A program made the position numbers and the translations under genes. The notes under the pieces were generated by a model that saw only the letters and a program-made list of their open reading frames with translations, was not told where the DNA came from and did not search any database. Of a DNA stretch of 64,000 nucleotides, positions 24,468-33,731 are shown one piece after another. The DNA is from Bacteroidales bacterium (GTDB lineage: Bacteria > Bacteroidota > Bacteroidia > Bacteroidales > UBA932). The stretch is taken from positions 62,001 through 126,000 of the forward strand of contig JAFTWQ010000026.1 in the NCBI GenBank assembly GCA_017465225.1, read 5' to 3'. How positions within the stretch are numbered: the stretch's first letter is position 1; every line of letters starts with the position of its first letter.

Positions 24468-27400
24468 ATGAGCATTTACAGAAAAGCGGTAAATAACCCG
24501 GTCACCACCTCGCTTATCTTCATAGCGTTGGCGATCTTCGGTGTATTTTCGCTGATTAACATATCATTGGACAGGTTCCCTAAGTTCGATGCGAACGTCG
24601 TGATGGTCATGTCGTCGTATCCGGGAGCCAGTGCGGAGGATATCGAGACCAACCTTACGAAGGTGCTCGAGAACTCCCTGAACGGTGTGAGCGACCTCAA
24701 GGACCTGAGTTCGACCTCAAAGGAGAACATCTCGCTCATCACGCTTGAATTCATCGAGGGCGTGGACATCGATGTTGCGACAAATGATGTCCGAGACAAG
24801 CTCGATATGGTCAATTCGGTGCTCCCTGACGGAGCCTCGCTTCCTGTGATCTTCAAGTTCAGCGCAGACGACATGCCTATCATGATCATGGCGGCGACGG
24901 CTGACGAGAGCCTCCAGGCCCTCGAGAAGATCCTTGACGACAAGGTGGCAACCCCTCTTGCACGTGTGTCAGGAGTAGGTACCGTGTCGATTGCAGGTGC
25001 TCCGCAGCGTGAGATCCAGGTATATTGCGACCCTAACAAACTCGAGGCATATGGCCTTACAATCGCAGGAATCTCAAGCATCATCGCCCAGGAGAACAGA
25101 AACGTCCCTTCTGGAACAATCGACATAGGATCGAATGCATATGCCCTCCGTGTCGAGAAGGAGTTCGCTGCAGCTGAGGAGATGCTCGACATCGTTGTCG
25201 GTCACTCGAACGGAAAGACAATATATCTCCGTGATGTAGCACGTGTGATCGACGGTGTCGAGGAAAGATACCAGGAGGCATATGTCAACGGAACACAGGG
25301 TGCGCAGATCGTCATCCAGAAGCAGGCTGACGCCAATACCGTGAATGTGATCAAGGGTATCAAGAAGGAGATGAAGAAGATCGAGAAGAATCTTCCTTCG
25401 GATATCGAGATCAGGACGGTAGTGGATGGTTCGGAGAACATCATCAACACTCTCAACTCATTGAAGGAGACCATTGTCGTCACCTTCCTCATCGTGATGC
25501 TCGTCGTTTATCTCTTCCTCGGAAGATGGCGTGCGACATTCATCATCGTGCTTGCGATTCCTATCTCCCTCCTTGCATCGCTGATGTATCTCTGGGCTAC
25601 AGGAAACACATTGAACATCGTCTCGATGTCGGCTCTCTCGATCGCCATCGGTATGGTCGTGGACGACGCCATCGTGGTATTGGAGAACATCTCTACACAT
25701 CTGGAGAGGGGAGCCAAGCCGAAGGAAGCTGCAGTACACGCAACCCAGGAGGTGGGTATCTCGGTAATCGCGTCTACATTGACAATGCTTGCCGTGTTCC
25801 TCCCTCTGACCATGATCAAGGGTATGGCAGGTCTCATGTTCAAGCAGCTCGGATGGATCGTCAGCATCATCATGATCGTGTCTACGATCGGTGCGCTTAC
25901 GCTCATCCCTATGCTCTGCTCGCAGTTCCTGCGCTTCAAGCCGAAGACCGGAAAGATCCATGACCTCATCTTCGGAAACTTCAACAGGTTCATCGACCTG
26001 ATTTCAAGGGGCTACGGACATCTCATCAACTGGTGCGTCGGCCACAGGACCATTGTAGTGATCATTTCTCTTGTCGTATTCATCGGAACCGTGGGACTTA
26101 TCGGCCCTTCCATCAAGACCGAGTTCATGCCGAAGTCAGATGACGGACGTATCACTATCCAGCTCGAGCTTCCTGCCGGAACGGGACAGAATATCACCAG
26201 ATCGATCGCACATGAACTTTATGCAAAGTTCGATGCGGCTATTCCAGAGATGATCAACTGTTCATACTCTCTCGGACAGGCAGATTCTGACAACTCTTTC
26301 GCTGCAATGCAGACCAACGGTACTCATGTGGTTTCATACAACATCAATGTCGGAAGTATGGAAGACCGTGACCGCTCGTCGGCAGACATCGCCGATGTGA
26401 TCCGCGGCATCATCGCCGATTACCCTGAATTCAAGAAGGTAAGGGTAACCGAAGGTGGCGGCGGAATGGGTGGTGCATCCACAGTCGACGTCGAGATCTA
26501 CGGATATGACTTCGAGACCACAGACCGCGTTGCAAAGGATATCCAGACGAAGATGCTTGAGTCCGGAGACTTCTCACAGGTTCTATTGAGCCGTGACGAG
26601 TATACTCCTGAATATCAGGTGGATTTCGACCGCGAGAAGCTTGCTGTGAACGGCCTCAACAGTACTACCGCAGCATCATACCTCAGCGCTGCGATGAACG
26701 GTTCTACACAGTCGTTCTATCGTGAGGACGGTGATGAGTATGACATCCGTGTGCGTTATGCTCCAGAGTACAGGACAAGCATCGAGGACATCGAGAATAT
26801 CATCCTTTATAACAATATGGGAAGAGGCGTAAGGATCAAGGACGTCGGTACCGTTATCGAAACTCTGACTCCTCCTTCTATCCAGAGAAAGAACCGTGAG
26901 AGACTTATCACCGTATCAGGTGTTGTGGCTAACGGAGTTGTCCTTTCGGATGCAGTCACAGATACAGACACGATTCTCGCCGAGACAGACATCCCGTCCG
27001 AGCTTGCTATCGAGATCGGTGGTTCATATGAGGACCAGCAGGATATGTTCGCCGACCTCATCATGCTCCTTGCAATGATCATCATCCTCGTGTATATCGT
27101 GATGGCATCGCAGTTCGAGTCGTTCATGAGTCCGTTCGTGATCATGTTCTCGATTCCGTTCGCATTTGTCGGTGTGCTCCTCGGTCTCTGGATCACAGGA
27201 ACACCTCTCGGAACAATGGGTATGATCGGTATCCTCATCCTTATGGGTATCGTAGTGAAGAATGGTATCGTGCTCATTGACTACACCATCCTCATGCGTG
27301 AGCGTGGCAAGAGCATCGCGGAATCTTCTGTGATCGCTGCTAAGTCCCGTCTCCGTCCTATCCTCATGACTACCTTGACAACCGTCCTCGGTATGATCCC

Positions 27401-27578
27401 TATGGCGATCGGTCAGGGTGAGGGTTCAGAGATGTGGCGTTCACTCGGTATGGTTGTGGCTTGGGGTCTTTCGATCTCGACTCTCGTTACCCTCGTGATC
27501 ATCCCTACCGTATATGCTTCAATGGCTTCATGGCAGGAGCGCCGTGCCGCCCGCAAAGCCGCTAAAAAGAATCTTTAA
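24468..27578 (+). CDS. RND-family efflux pump (AcrB-like)
   Basis: 1036-residue inner-membrane proton-driven transporter. Twelve transmembrane helices with two large periplasmic loops. TM4 motif SIAIGMVVDDAIVVLENI carries the proton-relay Asp pair. N-terminal NPVTTSLIFIALAIFGVFSLINISLDRFPKFD and GLMFKQLGWIVSIIMIVSTIGALTLIPMLCS are typical. It looks like the hydrophobe/drug (HAE) branch rather than the heavy-metal branch, but substrates are unknown. Third gene of the AraC-adjacent operon. Confidence 0.93.
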   Translation: MSIYRKAVNNPVTTSLIFIALAIFGVFSLINISLDRFPKFDANVVMVMSSYPGASAEDIETNLTKVLENSLNGVSDLKDLSSTSKENISLITLEFIEGVDIDVATNDVRDKLDMVNSVLPDGASLPVIFKFSADDMPIMIMAATADESLQALEKILDDKVATPLARVSGVGTVSIAGAPQREIQVYCDPNKLEAYGLTIAGISSIIAQENRNVPSGTIDIGSNAYALRVEKEFAAAEEMLDIVVGHSNGKTIYLRDVARVIDGVEERYQEAYVNGTQGAQIVIQKQADANTVNVIKGIKKEMKKIEKNLPSDIEIRTVVDGSENIINTLNSLKETIVVTFLIVMLVVYLFLGRWRATFIIVLAIPISLLASLMYLWATGNTLNIVSMSALSIAIGMVVDDAIVVLENISTHLERGAKPKEAAVHATQEVGISVIASTLTMLAVFLPLTMIKGMAGLMFKQLGWIVSIIMIVSTIGALTLIPMLCSQFLRFKPKTGKIHDLIFGNFNRFIDLISRGYGHLINWCVGHRTIVVIISLVVFIGTVGLIGPSIKTEFMPKSDDGRITIQLELPAGTGQNITRSIAHELYAKFDAAIPEMINCSYSLGQADSDNSFAAMQTNGTHVVSYNINVGSMEDRDRSSADIADVIRGIIADYPEFKKVRVTEGGGGMGGASTVDVEIYGYDFETTDRVAKDIQTKMLESGDFSQVLLSRDEYTPEYQVDFDREKLAVNGLNSTTAASYLSAAMNGSTQSFYREDGDEYDIRVRYAPEYRTSIEDIENIILYNNMGRGVRIKDVGTVIETLTPPSIQRKNRERLITVSGVVANGVVLSDAVTDTDTILAETDIPSELAIEIGGSYEDQQDMFADLIMLLAMIIILVYIVMASQFESFMSPFVIMFSIPFAFVGVLLGLWITGTPLGTMGMIGILILMGIVVKNGIVLIDYTILMRERGKSIAESSVIAAKSRLRPILMTTLTTVLGMIPMAIGQGEGSEMWRSLGMVVAWGLSISTLVTLVIIPTVYASMASWQERRAARKAAKKNL

Positions 27579-27589
27579 CGTTGAAAAAT

Positions 27590-27883
27590 ATGAAAGGAAT
27601 ATTTATCGCATACGATCAGGCATACAACATGGAGATAGCTGATGTCCTTGAGCAGCTCGGTTGCAGAGGCTTCACCATGTGGCAGGACATCGCCGGCCGC
27701 GGAGGCATCGACGGTGAGCCGCATCTTGGAAGCCATGCGTGGCCGACCATGAACAACGCCATCCTTACATTCGTCCCTGACGAAAAGGTGGATGACATCC
27801 TGGCCCGGCTCAAGGCGATGGACGAGGAGACTCCTGACCTAGGCATCCGCGCCTTTGCCTGGAACATTGAAAAATCATACTAA
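27590..27883 (+). CDS. Small PII-like/CutA-fold protein linked to the efflux operon
   Basis: 97 residues. KGIFIAYDQAYNMEIADVLEQLGCRGFTMWQDIAGRGGIDGEPHLGSHAWPTMNNAILTFVPDEKVDDILARLK has the beta-alpha-beta pattern and size of PII-like ferredoxin-fold proteins; similar small genes follow RND operons in Bacteroidota. The canonical PII T-loop tyrosine and BC-loop motifs are not evident. It may sense a ligand and act on the pump, but that is inference. Start taken as ATG 27590 (a TTG lies at 27581), 11 bp after the pump gene. Confidence 0.6.
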   Translation: MKGIFIAYDQAYNMEIADVLEQLGCRGFTMWQDIAGRGGIDGEPHLGSHAWPTMNNAILTFVPDEKVDDILARLKAMDEETPDLGIRAFAWNIEKSY

Positions 27884-27900
27884 ACCTTTAAGGTATCATT

Positions 27901-27939
27901 ATTGTAAATCCAGTCGCAATTCTTTATATTTGCGACTGG
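27901..27939 (+). promoter_or_regulatory. Thioredoxin promoter embedded in a 10-bp inverted repeat
   Basis: ATTG (27901-27904), a 20-bp spacer and TATATTTG (27925-27932). A perfect inverted repeat CCAGTCGCAA/TTGCGACTGG (27910-27919 and 27930-27939) brackets the -7 box. It could be an operator for a dimeric regulator, or the terminator hairpin of the efflux operon, since A/T-rich sequence follows. Confidence 0.55.
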
Positions 27940-27964
27940 ATTAATTATTTTAATGTTTTTTATT

Positions 27965-28279
27965 ATGGCACATGTTGTTACTGACGCGAATTTCGCGGAG
28001 ACTTTGAATACTGACAAGCCGGTTCTCGTTGATTTCTGGGCTACATGGTGCGGTCCGTGCAAGGCTATCGCTCCTGTTATAGATGAGATTGCTGCAGAGT
28101 ATGAGGGAAAGGCTGTTATCTGCAAGTGCAATGTTGACGATTGCGACGATGTTCCTATGACATATGGCATCAGAAGCGTTCCTACTCTTCTTTTCTTCAA
28201 GAACGGAGAGCTTGTTGACAGGCATGTAGGCGTAATCGCAAAGGCTGACCTTGCGGCAAAGATCGAATCACTCCTCTAA
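27965..28279 (+). CDS. trxA: Thioredoxin
   Basis: 104 residues. Cytoplasmic disulfide reductase with the active site WATWCGPCKAIAP near residue 30 and the cis-proline segment RSVPTLLFFKNGE. ATG 27965 gives a standard thioredoxin N-terminus (MAHVVTDANF); an in-frame ATG at 27953 would add four residues. No signal peptide. The next gene starts 3 bp after the stop. Confidence 0.93.
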   Translation: MAHVVTDANFAETLNTDKPVLVDFWATWCGPCKAIAPVIDEIAAEYEGKAVICKCNVDDCDDVPMTYGIRSVPTLLFFKNGELVDRHVGVIAKADLAAKIESLL

Positions 28280-28282
28280 TTA

Positions 28283-28897
28283 ATGAATATGAAACGTTTT
28301 CTTATGGTGGCCTTCGTTTCGTTGGTCACCCTAATCTGCAGTGTGGGTACTGCAGCCCAGAACCGCTTCGTGGTATCGGGCGGCCTTAATTTCTCGACTT
28401 CAAATGTCAAGGATATAAGCAAGGAAACCATGACTCAGTACCATGCCGGTATCGGTTACAAATGGGACTGGGCTCTCGGATTCTCTTTGCAGCCGTCACT
28501 CCTTTACAGCGTGAAGGGTGCTGCTGCCGGAGATGATATCTCGTCTGTCGATTTTTCGGTAGGATATCTTGAATTCATGCCGTCTTTGCAGTGGGGACCG
28601 GATCTTCTTCTTTTCAGACCATATGTTGACTTGAGCCCGTATGTCGGTTATGGACTTAACACAAAGGCTTCTCTTCCTGAATTCAAGGATGCCTTGAATA
28701 AGTTTGAATATGGTGTCGGCCTCGGTGTGGGAATCGAGATCTGGAGACTTCAGATTGTAGGAAGATATAACTGGAACTTCGGAACGATAGCTTCTACAGT
28801 GAAGGGTGAGAGAGTACTCAACAACTCGTCTATACAGGAGGCTTTCGGAGAGTCGAACCTGGGTGGTATAACACTCACTGCTTCGATCTTGTTCTAA
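28283..28897 (+). CDS. Outer-membrane beta-barrel protein (PorT-like family)
   Basis: 204 residues with a signal peptide (about 1-25, ending GTAAQ). The rest alternates short hydrophobic beta strands with polar turns: FVVSGGLNFSTSN, YHAGIGYKWDWALGFSLQPSLLYS, YVDLSPYVGYGLN, YGVGLGVGIEIWRLQIVGRYNWNFG, and a final strand ending LTASILF with a terminal Phe. This fits the small OMP beta-barrel family (PF13568 type) of Bacteroidota. Role unknown. It sits between trxA and the LOG gene, probably in one transcript. Confidence 0.75.
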   Translation: MNMKRFLMVAFVSLVTLICSVGTAAQNRFVVSGGLNFSTSNVKDISKETMTQYHAGIGYKWDWALGFSLQPSLLYSVKGAAAGDDISSVDFSVGYLEFMPSLQWGPDLLLFRPYVDLSPYVGYGLNTKASLPEFKDALNKFEYGVGLGVGIEIWRLQIVGRYNWNFGTIASTVKGERVLNNSSIQEAFGESNLGGITLTASILF

Positions 28898-28908
28898 TTG
28901 TTCGTCAG

Positions 28909-29442
28909 ATGGATAGGAAGATAGCGGTATACTGCTCCGCAAGTTCTGAAATAGATCCGGAATTCAATAAAGTCGCCCGCGGATTCGTGAGGGCGGCTTC
29001 ATTGCGTGGATATGGCATCGTTACAGGCGGTACGATAAAAGGTACGATGGGAGAGGTCTCTGATGAGCTTCATTCATGCGGCGGATATCATCTCGGTGTG
29101 ATTCCGCATTTCATGAAGCAGTATGTCTATCCGGATCTTTCCGAGGTCATTTGGACCGATACCATGGCCGAGCGGAAGGCTCTTCTGAGAAAGGACACGT
29201 GTGCGGTCGTGGCCCTTCCGGGAGGCGTGGGCACATTGGATGAGGTCATCGAAGTGCTTGCTCTGGTGCATCTGAAGCAGTATTCCGGTAAGATATTCCT
29301 CTTGAACCATGAGGGATTCTATGAGCCGTTGAGAAATCTTCTCCAGCATTATGTGGACATGAAGATGATGAGCGAGGCTACCATGGCGAAGGTATGCTTT
29401 GCAGATACGGCAGAAGATATTTTGGACAGGTTGCAGGACTAG
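28909..29442 (+). CDS. LOG family protein (nucleoside 5'-monophosphate phosphoribohydrolase)
   Basis: 177 residues of the lysine-decarboxylase-like/LOG fold. Signatures: GYGIVTGGTIKGTMGEVSDE, the catalytic MAERKALL arginine region and ALPGGVGTLDEVIEV (PGGxGTxxE). The family splits ribose 5-phosphate from nucleotides such as AMP or cytokinin nucleotides, in bacteria probably as salvage or housecleaning. The true substrate is unknown. 11 bp after the beta-barrel gene, 3 bp before the prenyl synthase gene. Confidence 0.85.
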   Translation: MDRKIAVYCSASSEIDPEFNKVARGFVRAASLRGYGIVTGGTIKGTMGEVSDELHSCGGYHLGVIPHFMKQYVYPDLSEVIWTDTMAERKALLRKDTCAVVALPGGVGTLDEVIEVLALVHLKQYSGKIFLLNHEGFYEPLRNLLQHYVDMKMMSEATMAKVCFADTAEDILDRLQD

Positions 29443-29445
29443 ATT

Positions 29446-30432
29446 ATGGATATAAAGTCTATCAGAGAATATATGGGGGCCGACTGGACGGCCGTACAGG
29501 AACGCATCGGTTCGGCATTGCGCAGCGACATAAATCTGCTGAATGCGACCAATGAGTCCATCCTGTCCCATTCCGGAAAGCAGATGAGGCCGCTTCTGTC
29601 CCTCATCATGGCACGTGCGTGCTCGGGAGGCCGGGAGGCATCCGATGCGACTGTACGCTATGCAGCCGCATCCGAGCTCCTTCACAATGCGACCCTACTT
29701 CATGACGATGTCGCCGATGACAGCGACCAGCGCAGGGGAGTGCCGACGATAATGTCTCTGATGGGTCCTGCAGTATCGGTTCTTGTCGGTGATTACTGGC
29801 TTGTGAAGGCTGTGGAGCTTGTGCTTGATGCCTCTGACGGTGACATGAGGGTCATCAGACTGTTTTCCAAGACTCTCAGCGATCTTGCGGAAGGTGAGAT
29901 GCTCCAGCTTCAGAAGGCGCAGAGCTGCGATACTGATATCCAGGATTATCTGAGGATCATATACAATAAGACTGCTTCTCTTTTTGAGGCTGCATGCGTG
30001 TCTGCCGCTATTTCTGTGGATGCATGTCCTGAATACGAGAAGGCGGCGAAGGATTATGCCGTAGCTCTCGGTCTGGCATTCCAGATCAAGGATGACATAC
30101 TTGATTACGCCGGCACCGAGTCTGTCGGAAAGCCGCTGGGAGTGGATATCCTGGAACAGAAGATGACAATGCCTCTTCTCGGAGCTTTTGTGAATGCAGG
30201 TCCGTCGGAGGAGGAACGCATCAGGGTAGTGGTCAGAAACATTGTAGACCATCCTGAAGGCAGGAATGAGATAGTGTCGTTCGTGAAGGATAACGGAGGA
30301 CTTGAATATGCTGTGGATCAGCTGGATAAGTACGTCGCACAGGCTGTAGAGGCTCTGAAGGTCCTTCCGGAATCAAAGGAAAAGGAAATGCTTGTGGAAC
30401 TTGCATATTTCACGGCAAGAAGGGCGATGTGA
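29446..30432 (+). CDS. Trans-polyprenyl diphosphate synthase
   Basis: 328 residues. Condenses isopentenyl diphosphate units onto an allylic primer; the long-chain product would supply menaquinone side chains. First Asp-rich motif LLHDDVADDSDQRRG near 84-98, second KDDILDYAG near 220, plus SGKQMRPLL and LAEGEMLQL. Octaprenyl/solanesyl type is likely, but chain length cannot be read from sequence. The last codons overlap the holB start (ATGTGATG). Confidence 0.88.
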   Translation: MDIKSIREYMGADWTAVQERIGSALRSDINLLNATNESILSHSGKQMRPLLSLIMARACSGGREASDATVRYAAASELLHNATLLHDDVADDSDQRRGVPTIMSLMGPAVSVLVGDYWLVKAVELVLDASDGDMRVIRLFSKTLSDLAEGEMLQLQKAQSCDTDIQDYLRIIYNKTASLFEAACVSAAISVDACPEYEKAAKDYAVALGLAFQIKDDILDYAGTESVGKPLGVDILEQKMTMPLLGAFVNAGPSEEERIRVVVRNIVDHPEGRNEIVSFVKDNGGLEYAVDQLDKYVAQAVEALKVLPESKEKEMLVELAYFTARRAM

Positions 30433-31487
30433 TGAGATTTGCGGATGTCATAGGAAATGCCGATGTGGCAAAGGCGCTGGTGTCCATGGCGGATACCGGC
30501 AGGGTGGCGCATGCCATGCTCATGTATGAGAATGAGGGCTGCGGTGCTCTTGCACTTGCCCTGGCATATGTCCAGTATCTCAACTGCAGCAATCCTCATG
30601 ACGGTGATTCATGCGGAGAATGTCCGTCATGCCGTCAGATGTCGAAGCTGATCCATCCTGACGTGCATTATGTGTTCCCGGTGAACAAGGGCCCGAAGAG
30701 CACCGATGAAAAGCCGACCTCCGAGTCATATGTGAAATATTGGAGGGAACTTGCGACAGCAAATCCGTATTTCGTCGAGGCTGACCTTCAGAGAGCCATC
30801 GGAATCGAGAGCAAGAACGGTCTTATCGCTGTGGCCGAGGCCCGCTCGATCATCAGCAAGCTTTCATTGACCGCCGTCGCTGACGGATATAAGGCGGTGA
30901 TCTTCTATCTGCCGGAAAAGATGAACCAGGAGACGGCCAACAGACTTCTGAAAATGGTCGAGGAACCGCCTGAAAAGACGCTTTTCATATTTATCACCCA
31001 TGCTCCGGAGAAGGTGCTCCAGACCATTTTCTCCCGTTGCCAGAGCATCAGGGTCATGCCTCTGACCAAGGATGAGGCAGAGAGAGTGAAGGCGTTGAAT
31101 CCTTTTGATGACCGTGAGGAATACAATCTGTTCATGGATCTGTTTGCAGACCTGATGAATGCGATTGCCGCCCGTGACCTCATGGCCGCACTCGAATGCG
31201 GGGAAGTCATGGCCGCATTGGAGTCGCGCGAAAAGCAGAAAGCTTTTTGTAACTTTGCGGGCGAATGTATAAGAAAGATATTCATGATCCAGCAGAAGAT
31301 GCCTCAGATTGCAGGTGTTGCTGAAGAGGAGCATGACTTCTATGTCAATATGGCGGGAAGATGCGGCAAGGGCTTCTGCACGAGATCGATTGCAAATATT
31401 GAGAAGGTCGTGTCCATGATCGACAGGAACGTAAGTTCGAAGATCCTGTTCTGTGACCTTGTCAACCGTATGTTTTTAAGCCTATGA
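30432..31487 (+). CDS. holB: DNA polymerase III delta' subunit family protein
   Basis: 351 residues. Clamp-loader delta' type AAA-like protein: zinc-binding CGECPSCRQM near 64-73, VIFYLPEKMNQETANRLLKMVEEPPEKTLFIFIT with the sensor region, and IFSRCQSIRVMPL, the SRC motif. The P-loop position is degenerate (YENEGCGALAL), as expected for delta'. Starts at ATG 30432, overlapping the prenyl synthase stop. Overlaps ricT by 4 bp (ATGA). Confidence 0.85.
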   Translation: MRFADVIGNADVAKALVSMADTGRVAHAMLMYENEGCGALALALAYVQYLNCSNPHDGDSCGECPSCRQMSKLIHPDVHYVFPVNKGPKSTDEKPTSESYVKYWRELATANPYFVEADLQRAIGIESKNGLIAVAEARSIISKLSLTAVADGYKAVIFYLPEKMNQETANRLLKMVEEPPEKTLFIFITHAPEKVLQTIFSRCQSIRVMPLTKDEAERVKALNPFDDREEYNLFMDLFADLMNAIAARDLMAALECGEVMAALESREKQKAFCNFAGECIRKIFMIQQKMPQIAGVAEEEHDFYVNMAGRCGKGFCTRSIANIEKVVSMIDRNVSSKILFCDLVNRMFLSL

Positions 31488-32734
31488 ATGAATCAAAGAG
31501 ATATGACTGTTCGCGTGGCTGCACTGTAGAGCGTGCCGAATCAGGAGAGGTGGAGTGCAACTACCGTCAGGGATGCTGCAAGCTGGAGGTATATGACTGG
31601 CTTCAGGGAGTCAATCAGGAACAGTACAAGGACTATTTCGAGGTCCGTTTCAAGAATACCCGCAAGGGAATATATCGCAATGGCTCCGGTCAGAGCGTGA
31701 AGACCGGCGACCTCGTGATCGTCGAGGCAGCCAACGGCCATGATCTCGGCATCGTGACCCTCGAAGGCCCTATCGTAGGCCGTCAGATGAAGTGCAAGAG
31801 GATCAATCCGGATACATTCGAGTTCAAGAGGATCTACCGCAAGGCCAAGCTTTTCGATATCGAGAGATGGCAGGAGGCGATCGCGCGTGAGCATGAGACC
31901 ATGATCCGTTCGCGTCAGATAGCTGCCGAGCTGGGTCTCGAGATGAAGATCGGCGACGTGGAGTTCCAGGGAGACGGCACCAAGGCCATTTTCTATTACA
32001 TCGCGGACGGACGTGTCGATTTCCGCCAGCTGATCAAGGTCTTTGCCGAGGAATTCCGCATCAGGATCGAGATGAAGCAGATCGGAGCGCGCCAGGAGGC
32101 AGGCCTCATCGGAGGTCTGGGTGTATGCGGACGCGAACTCTGCTGCTCGAACTATATTTCGAGCTTCCAGTCCATCACGACTTCAGCGGCCCGCTGCCAG
32201 GACCTTTCTCTCAATCCCCAGAAGCTTGCAGGCCAGTGCGGAAAGCTCAAGTGCTGTCTCAATTATGAGACTGCCGCATATATGGATGCCCAGTCACGTA
32301 TTCCGAAGGTGCATAATCCTCTCGAGTTCCAGGATGGCCTTGCATATCTCATGAAGACCGATATCCTTCGCGAGATCATGTACTTCTCATATGACCCTCA
32401 ATCGCTTGCAAATCTTTATCCTCTCTATGCCGAGGATGTGTGGGATATCATCAGGATGAACCGTAACGGTGAGAAGCCTGAATCTCTGAAGAGAGATACG
32501 GAACCTGTTGCTCCTGAATTTGTTACGGCTGTGGGAGATGATGCCATCAACCGTTTTGACGAGGCCCGCAAGCGCAAGAAAAAGAAGAAGTCGCGCGGCG
32601 GAAACGGCGAGCAGAAGCCGGCCGAGAACAATGGGGAAAAGCGTCAGGGCGGTCACAGGAATCATAAAGGCGGCAACCGCAACGGAGGCAATCGCCGTGG
32701 CGATCGTCCTAAAAAGGATGCCCCTTCAGAATAG
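31484..32734 (+). CDS. PSP1/RicT-like protein with basic C-terminal tail
   Basis: 416 residues. PSP1 (YaaT/RicT) domain around 60-330, with two cysteine clusters, CGRELCCSNY near 218-227 and CGKLKCCLNY near 252-261, like the Fe-S-binding cysteines of B. subtilis RicT, which works in a Y-complex that tunes RNase Y. No RicA/RicF partner is visible here. An additional N-terminal CSRGC...CNYRQGCC cluster may bind metal. The last 60 residues are Lys/Arg/Gly/Asn-rich (KRKKKKKSRGG..., GGNRNGGNRRGD), an RNA-binding-type tail. Translationally coupled to holB. Confidence 0.8.
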   Translation: MNESKRYDCSRGCTVERAESGEVECNYRQGCCKLEVYDWLQGVNQEQYKDYFEVRFKNTRKGIYRNGSGQSVKTGDLVIVEAANGHDLGIVTLEGPIVGRQMKCKRINPDTFEFKRIYRKAKLFDIERWQEAIAREHETMIRSRQIAAELGLEMKIGDVEFQGDGTKAIFYYIADGRVDFRQLIKVFAEEFRIRIEMKQIGARQEAGLIGGLGVCGRELCCSNYISSFQSITTSAARCQDLSLNPQKLAGQCGKLKCCLNYETAAYMDAQSRIPKVHNPLEFQDGLAYLMKTDILREIMYFSYDPQSLANLYPLYAEDVWDIIRMNRNGEKPESLKRDTEPVAPEFVTAVGDDAINRFDEARKRKKKKKSRGGNGEQKPAENNGEKRQGGHRNHKGGNRNGGNRRGDRPKKDAPSE

Positions 32735-32750
32735 TCCTTGATAGTTTGCT

Positions 32751-32778
32751 GTCATCCTGAGCGTCAGCGAAGGATCTT
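32751..32778. repeat. Dispersed palindromic repeat, family B copy
   Basis: GTCATCCTGAGCG...AGCGAAGGATCTT, capable of an ATCCT/AGGAT hairpin. Further copies occur at 52519-52545 (inverted), 52556-52582 and 55558-55584. It occupies most of the ricT-trmB spacer. Confidence 0.75.
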
Positions 32779-32788
32779 TACATGTATT

Positions 32789-33613
32789 ATGGGAAAAGAT
32801 AAATTAAGAAAATTCAAGGAGAACGAGACTTTCAGATGTCTTGTCCAGCCGGCTACGTCGGAGGTGCTGAAATGCGACCATCCTCTCAAGGGCAATTGGG
32901 GCAGGGATTTCTTCGGCAATGACAATCCTATTGTGCTCGAGCTCGGTTGCGGAAAGGGTGACTATACTGTTGATCTTGCCGAGCGCAATCCTGCATGCAA
33001 CTACATAGGTGTGGACATCAAGGGAGCCCGTCTCTGGAAGGGTGCAAAATATGCTGAGGAACATGGACTTAAGAATGTCGGATTCCTCCGCACCCGCATT
33101 GAATTCATCGAGTCTCTCTTCGCTCCCGGCGAGGTTTCTGAAATATGGATCACATTCGCAGATCCGCAGATCGGCCGCGAGAAGAAGCGTCTTACGGCTC
33201 CTCTTTTCATGTCCCGTTACCGCAATTTCCTTTGCGAGGGCGGAATCATCCATCTCAAGACAGACAGCCGTTATCTCCATGAGTATTCTCTTGCCATGGC
33301 TCAGCAGAACGGTCTCCGCGTGCTTGCAGCCGCTACGGATATCTATGGTGACGACAGGGAAAGGCTTTATGAGAGCGAACTTTCGTCAATCTGCGGCCGT
33401 GCAGCTGTGGATGCCCTTTTCGAGGTACAGACATTCTATGAGTCCCAGTATCTTGCGCAGGGTTTCCCGATCACATACCTCTCTTTCCTTGCCGACCATG
33501 CCGGCGACTACATCTCTCCTGAATGGGACGAAGATACATGGAAAGACGAAGGACATCATTTCGTCATCCCTTCCGGCCTTCCGGTCGCTTCGAAGTTCTA
33601 TCCTGGCGCATAG
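32789..33613 (+). CDS. trmB: tRNA (guanine-N7-)-methyltransferase
   Basis: 274 residues. Makes m7G46 in tRNA. SAM motif VLELGCGKGDYTVDLAERNP near 53, IGVDIKGARLWKGAKYAEE, and the catalytic segment EIWITFADPQIGREKKRL, the Bacteroidota variant of the PDPWPKxRH motif. About 60 residues longer at the N- and C-termini than E. coli TrmB. ATG 32789 gives MGKDKLRKFKENETF; an earlier in-frame codon would read through the repeat. Converges with miaA across a bidirectional terminator. Confidence 0.9.
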   Translation: MGKDKLRKFKENETFRCLVQPATSEVLKCDHPLKGNWGRDFFGNDNPIVLELGCGKGDYTVDLAERNPACNYIGVDIKGARLWKGAKYAEEHGLKNVGFLRTRIEFIESLFAPGEVSEIWITFADPQIGREKKRLTAPLFMSRYRNFLCEGGIIHLKTDSRYLHEYSLAMAQQNGLRVLAAATDIYGDDRERLYESELSSICGRAAVDALFEVQTFYESQYLAQGFPITYLSFLADHAGDYISPEWDEDTWKDEGHHFVIPSGLPVASKFYPGA

Positions 33614-33654
33614 TTTTTCGCTGGCGCTTATAGTGCTGTGACTCAACGACTTAT

Positions 33655-33692
33655 AAAAACCTCGTGCTCCCTTTTGGCGGCAGGAGGTTTTA
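33655..33692. terminator. Bidirectional terminator between trmB and miaA
   Basis: AAAACCTC (33656-33663) pairs with GAGGTTTT (33684-33691), with TGC/GCA pairing inside the loop. It is enclosed by an outer 9-bp inverted repeat CGCTGGCGC/GCGCCAGCG (33619-33627 and 33720-33728). It serves two convergent genes. Confidence 0.6.
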
Positions 33693-33731
33693 GGATTATG
33701 TTGGCTATCAATGAGTTGGGCGCCAGCGGAT

